Counted from the first letter of the stretch, positions 40,637 to 50,960 are shown. The stretch is 64,000 nt of DNA from Lepidostoma basale (GCA_022606425.2 JAHDVF020000237.1:620001-684000); one strand, 5' to 3'. Program-made: numbers and translations. Notes: generated by a model from the letters alone, not told the origin.

Positions 40637-40679
40637 TCATTGATTTGAATCTTTGGTGTTAATCTTTAAAAAAAAAAAA

Positions 40680-40995
40680 AAAACTGCTGGATACCTTCGA
40701 GAAAAGAGTACTGGGGTCCATGAATGATGACTAAACCTAGATAATACGATACAATGATGGGCTGTATAATATCTACAAGGCTCCTAGGTAATCTATGTAT
40801 ATCAGACTGAACAGTCTGAGATGGGCCAGACTTGTACAGAGGCACATAATACGATTTTGGAAGGACACCCAGTGGAAGAAGAAAGGTAGGTAGTCTAATA
40901 CTACGATGGGAGGACGAAGTTGGGAAGGCCACAACCCAACTGCAGCAAATACAAACTGGAGGGTCGCAGTGCAGGGCAGTAGTTAAAGGGGAGGG
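40680..40995 (+). mobile_element. LINE C-terminal remnant fused to CR1
   Basis: LLDTFEKRVLGSMNDD, IRYNDGLYNIYKAPR and NSLRWARLVQRH correspond to the type at 13.1 kb, with stops. It runs straight into CR1 codons at 40998. Confidence 0.55.
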
Positions 40996-40997
40996 TT

Positions 40998-41236
40998 AAC
41001 GGAGGCCATATCTTACATGAGGGAGTATGGTAGTTATCCGTGGCTCTATCCCATGGCATTTCTTTTAGGAATGCTCGGAACCAATATTCTTTACAGCTTC
41101 GAAGAGATGGGCATCTCATTACCCATTTCGTTAAATTCATCAGGGGATATTTCAAGAATTCTGCCGTGCTAGAGGGTGTTGGTCTTTTTGTCCTTGATAG
41201 ATTTTCGCGACAGCATACTCAGGTGATACGAACATG
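40998..41236 (+). mobile_element. CR1-like LINE fragment
   Basis: SYMREYGSYPWLYPMAFLLG, MLGTN, RDGHLITHFVKFIRG and LEGVGLFVLDRFSRQH. Cut at both ends. Confidence 0.8.
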
Positions 41237-42019
41237 AAGGTCTATATTCGCTTGCACTACCAAAATTTTCAATTAATTTATTAATTTATAAAGTTAATTA
41301 GAGCTCGATTAATAACAAAAATATGCCTATGACCACCGGGGTATTCCACTTAATCCATTCTCCAAGTTTCAGAAGGATCTGCTCAGGAATAACCGCGGAA
41401 ATAGTCCACACACACATCCAAAATTGCCTTTTATTTATATAGATAGATAAATAGATTGTAATGACTATTTAGAATTGTTTGAATTTGAATTATACAAAAG
41501 TATACAGCACATGCGTAAGCCGATTGTGTTACCAACCTTAAAAATGTGACATGAATAAATGGTACCTTCCGAATTACACAATTGGGGTATGTTCTATTAC
41601 TTTTGGATGTGTCAATATTTAAATGTACGTAAGGGTACGGCGATTCCTTATTCGATTCAAACGTTGACACCCGAATTCGCCCCGTGTCAACCGGCCTTTG
41701 GCGGGAAACCGGGCCGCATTGGTAAATAATTCACCACTTTTCTCAACCGAGGGCAGGATTGTCGCTAATGTACAGCTCTGATATTAAACATTCACGACGC
41801 TACATGACAAATCAAATGTGTGTTTTGCCGCGTACTGTAAGTACCGCCGTGAGTGCTAATATAGAAAAGGACTTACTTTCCTCAGGGGTTATATATTTAC
41901 CCTACAACCAATATACGAAACGTAATTTTAACGAGGTTTATTTATGCTATTTAAATTTACTGCTATTTAAACAATCTTGTAAAATTCCCAATGAAATATA
42001 TTTAAATTCAGATATATTT
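41237..42019. other. Unassigned; RTE-type 3' untranslated motif at 41330-41460
   Basis: CCAAGTTTCAGAAGGATCTG, ATTGCCTTTTATTTATATAG and ATAGATAAATAGATT resemble the 3' end common to RTE-like elements. The stretch 41650-41760 is GC-richer and unexplained. Confidence 0.4.
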
Positions 42020-42290
42020 TAACTAACTAACCAACTAAGCATCACGCCGGCTCCTCGAAGAGGTAGGCAGAAAGGATGGACTGCCACACTTTTCTTTCCT
42101 GACATATTTCTCTCGCTTCCTCAACATTCATACATCGTGTCATGCACGCGCGTCGATTTCTCTGACTCCTCACATGGTCGACCTTCTATATTTGATTTAT
42201 TTGATCGTGCCACCTTTTCCTCGCTCATTTATTCTACTTTCTCCTTATTTTGCCAGTTCCATGCTTCACTTCCATACATAAGGATATATT
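42020..42290 (-). mobile_element. LINE-B 3' end, partial
   Basis: CTAA-type repeat, hairpin variant CCTCTTCGAGGAGCCGG, RRACMTRCMNVEEAREICQE block, then a jump to the WQNKEKVE region and CTTCCATACATAAGG. About 130 codons between are deleted. Confidence 0.7.
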
Positions 42291-42299
42291 ATTCTGCAC

Positions 42300-42855
42300 C
42301 TATTTGGTTTTGGTAATGCCAGCGGGAAGAACAATCAGTCTGCTGAACACGATCAGCTCAAAATCGACGTCTATCATGTTATTGAAAGTAGTTCAGAGGA
42401 CAAATATATATTCTTGAATTTAGAGAGAATCTTGTATTTTTTAATTTGAACCATCTATCATGCATTCAAATCAAATCAAATCAGTTTATTAACTCAAAAG
42501 ACATTACAAACAGCAAAATGTTTAAGGCATCTATTGAGTACAGGTAAAATATTATAAAAATACAACATAGTACCAGGAACGCATTAGAACGCGTTCGACA
42601 TTAGGAAGACAAGATACTTTCTAAAGTCAATAGTATTTGTCTCCTGAACGTACTTTCACTAATATGAAAGACGTCGATCTCCGAGGAGACCGCGTTCAGC
42701 AGACCCTTTGCTCTTCCCACCGGTGTCACCTGAGACAGATTGGCAGAATCCTGGTATTATATATTATATTTTACCTATTCTCAATAGATGCCTTAAACCT
42801 TAAGTTTTTTTGTAATATATTTTAAGAAAATAAACTGATTTGATTGATTGATAAA
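42300..42855 (+). mobile_element. CR1-like LINE 3' end with a self-family insertion
   Basis: The plus-strand copy (VMPAGRTISLLNTIS) runs to GCATTC at 42468 and resumes at 42743 with TCCTGGTATTAT and the tail. In intact copies GCGTTC and CTGGTATTAT are adjacent. Confidence 0.75.
42469..42742 (-). mobile_element. CR1-like LINE inserted in another CR1
   Basis: Opposite orientation: begins with the complementary tail AAATCAAATCAAATCAG, carries TESTFRRQILLTLES-type codons and ends at CCTGAGACAGATTGGC, 5'-truncated. Confidence 0.8.
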
Positions 42856-42869
42856 CCAAGTGAGTCTCA

Positions 42870-43118
42870 TCGCAATGAATGTGAAGAAAACAATTTGTTA
42901 TGCAGGGGAATATGGACATATAGAGCGAATTGGATGATAAAATAATGGTTCAAAAAATTATATACAAGCAGTGTGAATAGAAAAAGACTCCGAGGAAGGC
43001 CTAGGAAATCATGGGGTTAATAAATTAATCGATTACTAGAAAGCGACCACATTCGATGTCGGAAAAATCGACTCTCCCTTCCCTTCACGGAAACGACGTG
43101 ATGGTTAGTTAGTTTTAT
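42870..43118 (+). mobile_element. LINE-B 3' end, diverged
   Basis: EYGHIERIG-type, RKRLRGRPRKSWG, ESDHIRCRKNRLSLPFTETT and GACGTGATGGTTAGTTAG. The middle is deleted. Confidence 0.65.
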
Positions 43119-43164
43119 TTGTATATTTCAAACCATTATCACTTTGAAACCATTTGAGATAATT

Positions 43165-43440
43165 TATATAATACTTCTTCTTAATCGCATTCCTCATGAT
43201 GGAAGGTCGTGTCCAACATATGAGACGCAGAACATGTCCTCGAACACCTATTTCAGACATCGCCGGGGTGCCATCTATGATTTGTTCCCTCAACCATTCC
43301 CTCATAAGACCCTCATGGCGCATAACGTGGCAGATCCTTTTGACTCGCTTCTCTGAGATGGTTTAAATAAGTAACTTTCCTTCTTCCATTCTACAGAAAA
43401 CCTCCCCAGTCATGAGGTTACATCTCCAAGACCTCCAGTC
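43165..43440 (-). mobile_element. LINE C-terminal fragment
   Basis: Minus strand: EKRVKRICHVMRHEGLMREW, LREQIIDGTPAMSEIGVRGH, VLRLICWTRPS. The HVMRHEGL block is a LINE C-terminus related to that at 48.6 kb. Confidence 0.6.
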
Positions 43441-44119
43441 TGTCTTTGGAGGCTTCTGAGAATTGTACAATTTTGAAAGTTTTTACTTCAATGAAAATAA
43501 CATAACTGGAATATTTTTTACATTGGCGTAAATTTCATTTTTATTACATAAAAAATAGATTATTTAATTAGTTTTAACGTCAGTGTTCCACCCAGTCATA
43601 GACGGCTCATTAGAATAACTTCCATTTACCCCAAAAGAGGTAAAATCATTTTTGAAATTTCCGTTTAAGAATTCTCGTCAGTTTTTGAAATATTACGAGT
43701 GAACCATTTTTTAAATATTTTAATTATTGAGTGCCATCTATCGTCGTTAAATGTAAATTAAATTTATGCCTTTACAAGTATGGCCGCCGATTACACCATC
43801 AATAATATAATCGTGCAATATTTTTTTTATCGAGTTCGATATACTCGTAATTGACAGTATAACGTTAAAAAAACTTAATAATATTGAATATACTTACTCG
43901 TATAATCGTGTTAACAACTTTGATACGAAATTACGGTTGTGGGTTCAAAGATTGCCGTGGAGAAGTGACACGTTTCGCATACTCAGAATTAGTCAACCAA
44001 AGAGTTCAGTTTTTTTGAGAAATTGCGTCATATTTTCGCTTCTCAAATACACAATGCCACAAGACCAAGTCTTCAATTAGTGCGTCTTGCTAGTGATGAC
44101 AGATAGAGCCGATCATGGA
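43441..44119. other. Unassigned
   Basis: No feature recognised. Confidence 0.4.
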
Positions 44120-44450
44120 CACTGACAAAGGGGCTAGTGTACAAGTTCCAATTCGCCTAATGTGCCATGGAAAGAGTCGTTATTGGAAAAACCTCCAGGC
44201 TTTGAAGATACTCGAGCTGATGTGGCGGTGGGCTGGCCATTATAGTCCGGAGAACCGACAGCCGATTTGGAAGATGGGTTCTGAAGTGGAGACCGCGCAT
44301 ATGATTCATAGAGTTGGACGTTCCCCTGTCCGTTGGACCGACGTTATTGTAAAGATTGCTGGACGTGGATGGATGATAATGGCAATAGATAGGGGGCAGT
44401 GGTGCGTTTGGAAGAAGCCTGCACTCGGCAGTACACGATAGACTGCTGAA
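44120..44450 (+). mobile_element. RTE-like LINE remnant, heavily mutated
   Basis: CAMERVVIGKTSRL, LELMWRWAGHYSPENRQ, GRSPVRWTDVIVKIAGRGWM, QWCVWKKPALGSTR, with frame changes. The C-terminal part of an RTE-like protein. Confidence 0.65.
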
Positions 44451-45129
44451 AAGTCAAGTAAGCATACTCAGAGTATTATTTTAACACGACGTAAACTATA
44501 TTTTCATTTATCAATTTTATCGTACTTACATAGCTCGTTTAGAATTTTTATAATAATTTAGTGCAATCCCTCCATTTTACACATAAATGTGATTTTAAAA
44601 CAAATAACTGTAGTCTAGCTAGCTATCACATGTCACGAGAATAATTTGCTTAAAAAAGTATACAGCAATTGAGTTCAAATAACCCATTGAACACAAAAAT
44701 GCGGAAAGCAACAGGAAACTACAACAATAAAGGTACGTGTGGCATCCTAAGAACCAGCGAAGATGTACAAAAAATTTTCTGCAAACGATCCATAGGATTG
44801 AAACTATAAAAAATGTAGTCTCAAGGAGAAAACGTGGAAAGGTTTGTCACTTCAAATTGTGAGGTTAGTCGTTTTGATCGTGGAAAATCCGTTGGCGTAA
44901 TAAAATCTGAGAGAATAAAAAGAAAACACAATTGAAAAGTGTAATAAAGGGTGAGATTGTTCGGTTGTTGATTTAATTTACTGATATGGAATCGGAAAAT
45001 TATTCAAATCCAATAGATAGACGGAAATGATGATTTATTCATAATGCCCAAGGTGGAAATAACAATGGGAGGCTTTTCCGCTCCCGATAACCCGGGCACA
45101 CATTGCTTAGCAGGTCAAGAAATAAATGA
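44451..45129. other. Unassigned; SINE 3' body at 44610-44690
   Basis: CTAGCTATCACATGTCACGA and GTATACAGCAATTGAGTTC are SINE body. The rest is unrecognised. Confidence 0.45.
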
Positions 45130-45235
45130 AAAATGTTATATTTATTGTTTCTTGAACGAAATCCATATTTAATCATCAATACGAATAAAAACGTCTGTTT
45201 TCTAGAAGTTTTAGTCTAAGGCATTATCAAACACA
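45130..45235 (+). repeat. FB3 left-arm fragment
   Basis: ATTTATTGTTTCTTGAACGA, ATAAAAACGTCTGTTTTCTAG, CTAAGGCATTATCAAAC. Confidence 0.55.
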
Positions 45236-45296
45236 TTTGTTTCGTATTAGTTATTAAATTTTTTTTTACACTGTTTACCAGAAACAAAACAAAGAG

Positions 45297-45575
45297 TTTG
45301 AAACAGAGGATGGACCGCCATACTGCCTTATTCTAACATACCTCTCTAGATTTCCCTACATTCATACATCGTGACGCACGCTCGTCGATTTTTTCGACTT
45401 CAAATGTGGCCGCCATTAAGTATTTGATTGATTTGGTCATGCAATGCTTTCCTTGGTCTTCCACGGCTTCTCTTTCCACTCACACTGCTTGTCAACATCA
45501 TTTTAACAATTCTTTTTTGTCCATTCTTTCTATATGTCCAAACCATCTCAGGGATCCTTTTTTATTTTACTACGC
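45297..45575 (-). mobile_element. LINE-C fragment
   Basis: Minus strand, related to the 21.5 kb subfamily: RSEKIDERAS, WPPLKYLIDLVMQ-type complement, RGRPRKALHDQINQI, RWFGHIER. No hairpin or tail. Confidence 0.65.
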
Positions 45576-45659
45576 AATTGTATTTATCAATATAAAATAA
45601 ATAGAATCTGAAATTACTAACATAATATTAAAACACATTTGTAATTATTTACTAAAATT

Positions 45660-45785
45660 ATTTGTTACTGTTAAAATTTAAAACAATGTTATAATATCAC
45701 AATTTCTTTTCATTCACTGAGAGTGTTGCGACAGCTGTTTCGCCAACCGATGTTGGCATCATCAGGTGTTACAAAACTATAATTT
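45660..45785. repeat. FB2 arm
   Basis: TCACTGAGAGTGTTGCGACA, GCTGTTTCGCCAACCGATG and TTGGCATCATCAGGTGTTAC. On the minus strand it gives the clearest FB2 core: CTGATGA, T, GCCAACATCGGTTGGC, GAAACAGCTGTCGC. Confidence 0.75.
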
Positions 45786-46154
45786 GTTTTCAAAATATCT
45801 ATACATTGAATCAGGCTCAGTTATACGTTTTTTTATTATTCTCGCAGATAATGCAAAACTAAAAAAGTAGAAATCAAATTACAGCGAGAGTCGCGTGGAA
45901 AAACAGCCCGATAAATCGGTGGCGTAACGCCTTATATTTGATTTAGCGTCTTTCAACGAACTTAATGACGTGAAAACTCCGAATGTCTGATTCGACACCC
46001 ATCATTACGGTCTTCTCACACTGGCGACGACGTACATGCGGCGCGTCACGACACGACAGACGAAAAACTATCGCGAACACAGAAAGGGAGTCATTTGACA
46101 CAGATCGGTACGCTGTTGCAAGCACTTTGAAAGGAATCTAATGACACAATCATA
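45786..46154. other. Unassigned, GC-richer
   Basis: A 60-codon minus-strand frame (45943-46125) is not recognised. GGCGACGACGTACATGCGGC lies here. Possibly single-copy host sequence. Confidence 0.35.
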
Positions 46155-46590
46155 TTATCAACACAACAAACCATCACGCCGTTTCCCCGCAGGGGTAGGC
46201 AGAGAGAATGGACCGCCATACTACTCTATCCTGACATACCTCTCTAGCTTCCTCCACATTCATACATCGAGTCATACACGCACGTCGATTCTTCCGGCTT
46301 CTGACATGACCAACCTTTAATATTTAATTAATTTGGTCATGCCATGTTTTATCCCCATGCTCTCTGGATCCACACTATTTAACCATGCATTCAGTCACAC
46401 ACAGAATATCTAAACATTTATTCTCAAATTCATCGCACATCTCATTTAACTTCCCTTCCATGCCTCCTCTTATGTTCCAAGTACACTCTCCTCTGTTCGA
46501 CCCCGCGGGGAAAGCGACGTGATGGGTGGCGGACCTCATCGTCATCTCTAGGCATTTACCCACATCAACATACAATTTACCTTAAAATTA
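46155..46590 (-). mobile_element. LINE-C internally deleted copy with both ends
   Basis: Minus strand. The 3' end (46155-46345) has a TTG-type tail, CCATCACGCCGTTTCCCC (plus strand) and the RNRRACMTR block. It is joined to an N-terminal region (46375-46575) reading SNRGECTWNIRGGMEGKLNE, MCDEFENKCLDILCVTEC. The TWNIRGG and DILCVTE motifs are the start of an APE-type endonuclease, the only such domain seen in the window. The two hairpin-bearing segments at 46171-46195 and 46501-46526 are inverted complements. Confidence 0.75.
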
Positions 46591-46627
46591 GTTACATATG
46601 ATTATCGATTAATCTTTTTAATCGTGG

Positions 46628-46750
46628 CAATGGCTAACTAACTAACTAACTAACCATCATGCCGTTTGCAGGAGGGTTAGGCAGAGAGGATGGATCATCA
46701 CACTGCTCTTTCTGACACATCTCTCGCGCACACCTCGGCCGTTTACGACT
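46628..46750 (-). mobile_element. LINE-B/C 3' terminus scrap
   Basis: CTAACTAACTAACTAACC, CATGCCGTTTGCAGGAGGG and TAGGCAGAGAGGATGG: a terminus with a diverged hairpin. Confidence 0.65.
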
Positions 46751-46835
46751 TCTATTTTCATATACTCGTATATGCTATACTGCTTGTATACAACATTTTA
46801 AACATCTTTCTCTCATCCATTAAACATCTTTCTCT

Positions 46836-47228
46836 CATATGTTTATGATAGAGTGACAAATGCAAGTATAAGAAGTGAATGTGGTGCGAATGAAAGTGTT
46901 ATGAACAAAATAAGGAAAGGGTCATTAAGATGGTTTGGACACATGAAAAGAATGAGTGAAGACAGAATGGTAAAGAAGGTATATGTAAACGGCGTGAACG
47001 GAGCTAGAAATAGAGGAAGGCCGAGGAAAACGTGGCACGATCAAATCAATCAAATATTGAATGTCGGTCACGTGAGGAGTCGGAAAAATCGACGTGCGTG
47101 CATGACAAGATGTATGAATGTAGAGGAAGCGAGAGGCGTATGTCAGGACAGAACAGTGTGGCGTTCCATTCTTTCTGCCTACCCCTCCGGGGAGACGGCG
47201 TGATGGTAAGTTAGTTAGTTAGTTAGTT
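46836..47228 (+). mobile_element. LINE-B C-terminal frame, nearly intact
   Basis: 116 open codons: IRSECGANESVMNKIRKGSL, RWFGHMKRMSEDRMVKKVYV, RGRPRKTWHDQINQILNVGH, RNRRACMTRCMNVEEARGVC-like, then AYPSGETA and stop. Loop codon TCC instead of TTC. Tail TTAGTTAGTTAGTTAG. Confidence 0.9.
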
Positions 47229-47308
47229 CTCTCATCCATTCGTTTCATATGTCCCAACAATCTAGGTGAACATTTTTTAATCTTACTTAGGATGCAATCC
47301 TTTGTAAT
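47229..47308 (-). mobile_element. LINE-B-related scrap
   Basis: Minus frame KKCSPRLLGHMKRMDER. Compare 9175-9320, which has the same ATCCTAAG-type end. Confidence 0.5.
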
Positions 47309-47405
47309 TGACGACCCACGTAGCCGAGTGGTAAGTGCTTTGACTGCCAACCCGAAGGTCCCGGGTTCGATTCCCGGCAATGTCAGTGTGATAGCAAGAT
47401 AATAT
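47309..47405 (+). mobile_element. SINE head
   Basis: GACGACCCACGTAGCCGAGT, GGTAAGTGCTTTGACTGCC, GGTTCGATTCCCGGC, then cut after GTGTGATAGC. Intact A and B boxes but no cloverleaf ends. Confidence 0.8.
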
Positions 47406-47479
47406 TTCTGCAATCATTGTGGATTATTTTTAAAATTTGAATACCATCGTTTTAAGTCCTCTTTGTTATATAACCAACT

Positions 47480-47960
47480 ATTTAAAAGCGGTTATAACCC
47501 GTGGCTCTTTCCAACTGAATTCTTGCTTGGTATGCTAAAGCTACCAATCATTGGGGAGAAGGAAGAATATCCACTTAGGAGTTCACTTCTCTCAGCTGAT
47601 TGGCAGCCCTTCACATAACTCGGACGTCCTGAATGATGTAGGCCTATTTGTCTCTGATAATTACCTTATTCAAAGACAGCACAGATTGTTTTATTTGTCA
47701 CGCTGCAGAACCAACCTGCCAATGGTTATACCTGTGGGTAGAGAAATCTTATTGCTTAATCACGTCGCCTCGGAGGTCGACATATTTCGTGATAGTATGA
47801 GTTGCCTCGGGGATGCAATATCAATGTTATGATTCTTTCTAATTCTTACTCTTTAGGATTTTTTTTATACTTCTCTTATATAATAAATTACTTAATGTAA
47901 TTGCAAACGATCTGGAATTATATGTCCGTAATGTTTGTAATTTTTATTGAAATAAATTAA
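47480..47960 (+). mobile_element. Second CR1-like family, C-terminus and 3' end
   Basis: NPWLFPTEFLLGMLK-type, LNDVGLFVSDNYLIQRQHRL, FYLSRCRTNLPMVIPVGREI, NHVASEVDIFRDSMSCLGDA. The tail is AATAAATTAAATGAA-type, not TGATT. Related to the copy at 63686-64000. Confidence 0.75.
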
Positions 47961-47964
47961 ATGA

Positions 47965-48240
47965 ATCACACCGTCTCTGCTTATATATTCCGATCTTACT
48001 GTCAGTTCTCATATACTTGTTTTTCCATATTATATCCATGAGACAACCTGATACCGCCGAAGCCTTGTTGACTTGTACTATTATTTCACTGACAAGATCA
48101 TTTGACTGAGCAGATCCACTCCCAGATATCTAAACTTTGCACCCTGTTCCAGCATTCTATCATTTAAGGATAACCTGCATCCTAAGGGTTCTTTTGAGAT
48201 TGTCATGGTTTTTCTCAAACATTATAAACTCCTACAGCTC
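47965..48240 (-). mobile_element. LINE-D, upstream part
   Basis: Minus strand frames: SGSAQSNDLVSEIIVQVNKA, SAVSGCLMDIIWKNKYMRTD, SKIGIYK. This overlaps the start of the 2.5 kb copy and extends the family upstream. Confidence 0.65.
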
Positions 48241-48536
48241 GCCACACACACAGACGACACGGCAAATGGTGTCTAAACGCGTGCAAAGCATGCTAGTAGC
48301 AGACTTACTTCTTATTCTCAATCACAAACGGACCTTTTTAAATACCCTTCGTACAATAAGAATACACTTTTTACCTATACAGCCGATGTCGTCCACTGCT
48401 GGACATCGGCCTCCCCCATACTTCTCCACACATTCCTGTCTTGTTCCTTCTGCATTCAGTCACCAGCATTTTTTTAATGTCATCAGACCATTGTGTGGGG
48501 GGTGTCCCTCTGTTTTTTCTATAATTATTAATTTGT
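48241..48536 (-). mobile_element. RTE-like 3' fragment and unassigned sequence
   Basis: 48370-48536 minus strand: NRGTPPTQWSDDIKKMLVTE and WGRPMSSSGRHRLYR, an RTE-like C-terminus. 48241-48369 is unassigned. Confidence 0.55.
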
Positions 48537-49490
48537 TTCAATCCTGGGATTGGTTTGCAGCAATTTCCTCTATTCTTCTCTTCCATTCTTCCCTGTCTTG
48601 TGGGGCTCTTTTGAAATCTGCATATGATGAGCAGCGCACGTCCACCAACAGTTCATCCAGGTACTCTCGGCGTGGGCGTCCCCTAGAGTTTGTCCCCTCG
48701 GTCACACCCTCCATTATGGCATGCAAGAGGCCTTCTTGTCGTATTACATGGCCGATCCATCTTGCACGCCTTTCGGACAAGGTCCTGAGCAGGTGCCTTC
48801 CTCCTTAGATTCTTTGTAGAACCTCCTCATTTGTGATGTGGTCTCTCCAGGAAATTCCTAATAGTGTTCTATAAGACCACATCTCAAAAGCCTCTAGTCT
48901 CCGTTTATCTCTTTCGGATAGGCACCATGTCTCGCAGCCGTACATCAAGATACTCCATACATAGGTCTTGATGAGGAGTATTCTCAGTTTCAGGTCTATA
49001 TTCTTCGATTTTATTATTTTCGACCTTTTATTAAATGGAAGCCTAGCCTGATTTATACGGCTGTCAACCTCGCTCTTAGACCGACCTCTCCATGTTATTT
49101 TGCTCCCGAGGTAGACAAACTCCTTGGTGTTCTTTAGTGGAACTCCTGATATCACTATTCTCATCTGATGAGGCGCTCAGCCTACAGTCAGCAGCTTTGT
49201 TTTGTCTTTATTTGAAGACTACAGGGGAAAAACAAGGAATGTCAGTTAAAATTCAAAATAAATGTAATAATGCCATCTAGCGGCATTTGTACGTATCTAT
49301 CCATAGTAAAATTTTCATATTAAAAAATCATCTGTGTCATCGACTATGGCCAGATAATCGATTGCTAATTGCTAATAAATATATAGAATTTGATTAGCTT
49401 TATTCTCAATTTATTCAAATTAGCCTTCTACTGACATTCCTTGTTTTTCCCCTGTAGTCTTCATTTATCTTCATGTTGTAGTTTTTTTTC
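48537..49490 (-). mobile_element. LINE post-RT region, split by a MITE
   Basis: Minus strand: YNMKIN at 49464-49490, then after the MITE DKTKLLTVG, NTKEFVYLGSKITWRGRSKS, LKLRILLIKTYVWSILMYGC, ETWCLSERDKRRLEAFEMWS, and in the next frame LSERRARWIGHVIRQEGLLH, RGRPRREYLDELLVDVRCSS. It gives about 310 codons with one frameshift near 48800. The family differs from LINE-B. Confidence 0.8.
49213..49463. mobile_element. MITE with about 33-bp perfect inverted ends
   Basis: TGAAGACTACAGGGGAAAAA plus CAAGGAATGTCAGT on the left is mirrored exactly on the right (ACTGACATTCCTTG, then TTTTTCCCCTGTAGTCTTCA). AT-rich core of about 180 bases. It interrupts the LINE codons between YNMKIN and DKTK. Confidence 0.8.
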
Positions 49491-50000
49491 TATATTCACG
49501 ATGAAACACTACTCAATTCTAGAAACGCTTCTAAATTCAATATATTATATATACGCAATATCGTTTGGTTGTGCAAAAAATCTCCAAAAAGGTAAAATAA
49601 ATTCGTCTTTTATTATAATTGAAATCTCTTAAGGAAGTTTTGAGTAGGGATTTGCCGCAAAGATCCGCTCCGCGCCGCGAGTATGCGAGAGCCAAAACGT
49701 GGAGAAGAGGAGCTTTTAAATCATCGTTAGGCGGATTCTCATTAGGCTGAGTTCTCCGCATAGAAAGACCGGGGAGGAATTACGAATTATCCGAACTCCG
49801 AATATCGAATTATCCGAATAAATACTCCGCCGGCACCGATCGGTTTAGGAGGGACAATTCAATTATCTCACGAGAGGAAGAGAGAAAAAAAAATAAAGTT
49901 CTATTTTCGAATGCAAAATTATATTTAAATAATTCAAGTATTCCAAAATAAATTGTTCCAAATACTAAAATATTAATGTTCGTTACTGAAATTGCATATG
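49491..50000. other. Unassigned
   Basis: A GC-richer stretch at 49640-49860 (CGCTCCGCGCCGCGAGTATG). No frame recognised. Confidence 0.35.
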
Positions 50001-50008
50001 GTTTAGAT

Positions 50009-50357
50009 CAGTGTTCCGCAAACTTTTTGTGTTCAAGGTACACCTATCAAATTAAGAAATTTTAGAGGTACACCAAAGAAAAATGCAATGTTTATTTAAT
50101 ATTTATTTATAACTAAACGAATAAATACAAGTACTTACTCGATAAGCATGCGTGCTGCGTTCGGCGATAGCTTGTGAGCGAGGCGCGCCACGCGGGTGAG
50201 GCTGTCCCGCCCCTCGCGTAATAAAGCGCCTCGCTCTTATAGCTCTCAGCTATTTTTAGCTGTAATATCTTCACAAAACATTTACTTTTTTCCACGGCAC
50301 ACCAACTGATGACCACGGTACACCAGTGTGCCGCGGCGCACGCTTTGCGGAACACTG
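50009..50357. mobile_element. hAT-type MITE, 349 bp, with 8-bp target duplication
   Basis: Ends CAGTGTTCCGCAAACTTTTT and the mirror of CAGTGTTCCGCAAAGCGTGC. Flanked by perfect GTTTAGAT at 50001-50008 and 50358-50365. Interior GC-rich (GAGGCGCGCCACGCGGGTGA), no transposase. Confidence 0.9.
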
Positions 50358-50424
50358 GTTTAGATGATTCTAAAAGTACAACTAATTCAAACCAATATCT
50401 ATTGGTTTGAAATTAGGAATCTGG

Positions 50425-50507
50425 TTTGAGAAATGAGAATACGACGGTCAATTATTTATGCCTACCCCTTCGGAGAGACGGCGTAATAGTTAGTTTGATA
50501 GTTAGTT
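50425..50507 (+). mobile_element. LINE-B 3' terminus scrap
   Basis: TTATGCCTACCCCTTCGGAG, GACGGCGTAATAGTTAGTTT: hairpin, altered stop context and tail. Confidence 0.65.
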
Positions 50508-50539
50508 ATTTTCACAATTTACAATTTACTTCTCCCAAG

Positions 50540-50757
50540 AAAAGAACAATCAAGATCATGTACGCGTCTGGACCGACTGGAGTAAGACCTCTAGGAAGGC
50601 CTAGACAGCGCCTAATGGACAATGTTCTGGCTGACCTGGCTAGGTTGGGCGAATCGGACTGCTGGGAACAAAAGGCGCAGGATCGAGGAGCTTGGCAAAA
50701 AATCATCAAGGAGGCTAAAACTCTTCAAGAGTTGTATGGCCATAGGAAGTAAGTAAA
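50540..50757 (+). mobile_element. LINE-E C-terminus
   Basis: IMYASGPTGVRPLGRPRQRL, MDNVLADLARLGESDCWEQK, AQDRGAWQKIIKEAKTLQEL. Generic LINE C-terminal pattern; another copy is on the minus strand at 51985-52325. Confidence 0.75.
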
Positions 50758-50960
50758 GGCGTTAACACTGGAATTCCACAAAGTCCAGTCTGTCAATGCC
50801 AGCGAGCCTGACGAAACCGGTCGCTGTCGCAATAAAAACAAAAGTGGAAGTAGTTTAAAAACATATTTTTTTATTTGAATATTAATTAAAACACTGTTTA
50901 TAAGATAATAAAATAAATTAACTGAAATCCCTAGACGGAAGTTCATTTTAAATAATAATT
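50758..50960 (+). repeat. FB1 right arm
   Basis: Starts GGCGTTAACACTGG (also seen at 14.8 and 63.65 kb), then GTCTGTCAATGCCAGCGAGC, CTGACGAAACCGGTCGCTG, AAAACAAAAGTGGAAGTAG. Confidence 0.65.

Noticed and set aside
48137..48808. 223-codon plus-strand open frame
   Set aside because: Antisense of minus-strand LINE C-terminal sequence with clear LINE motifs.
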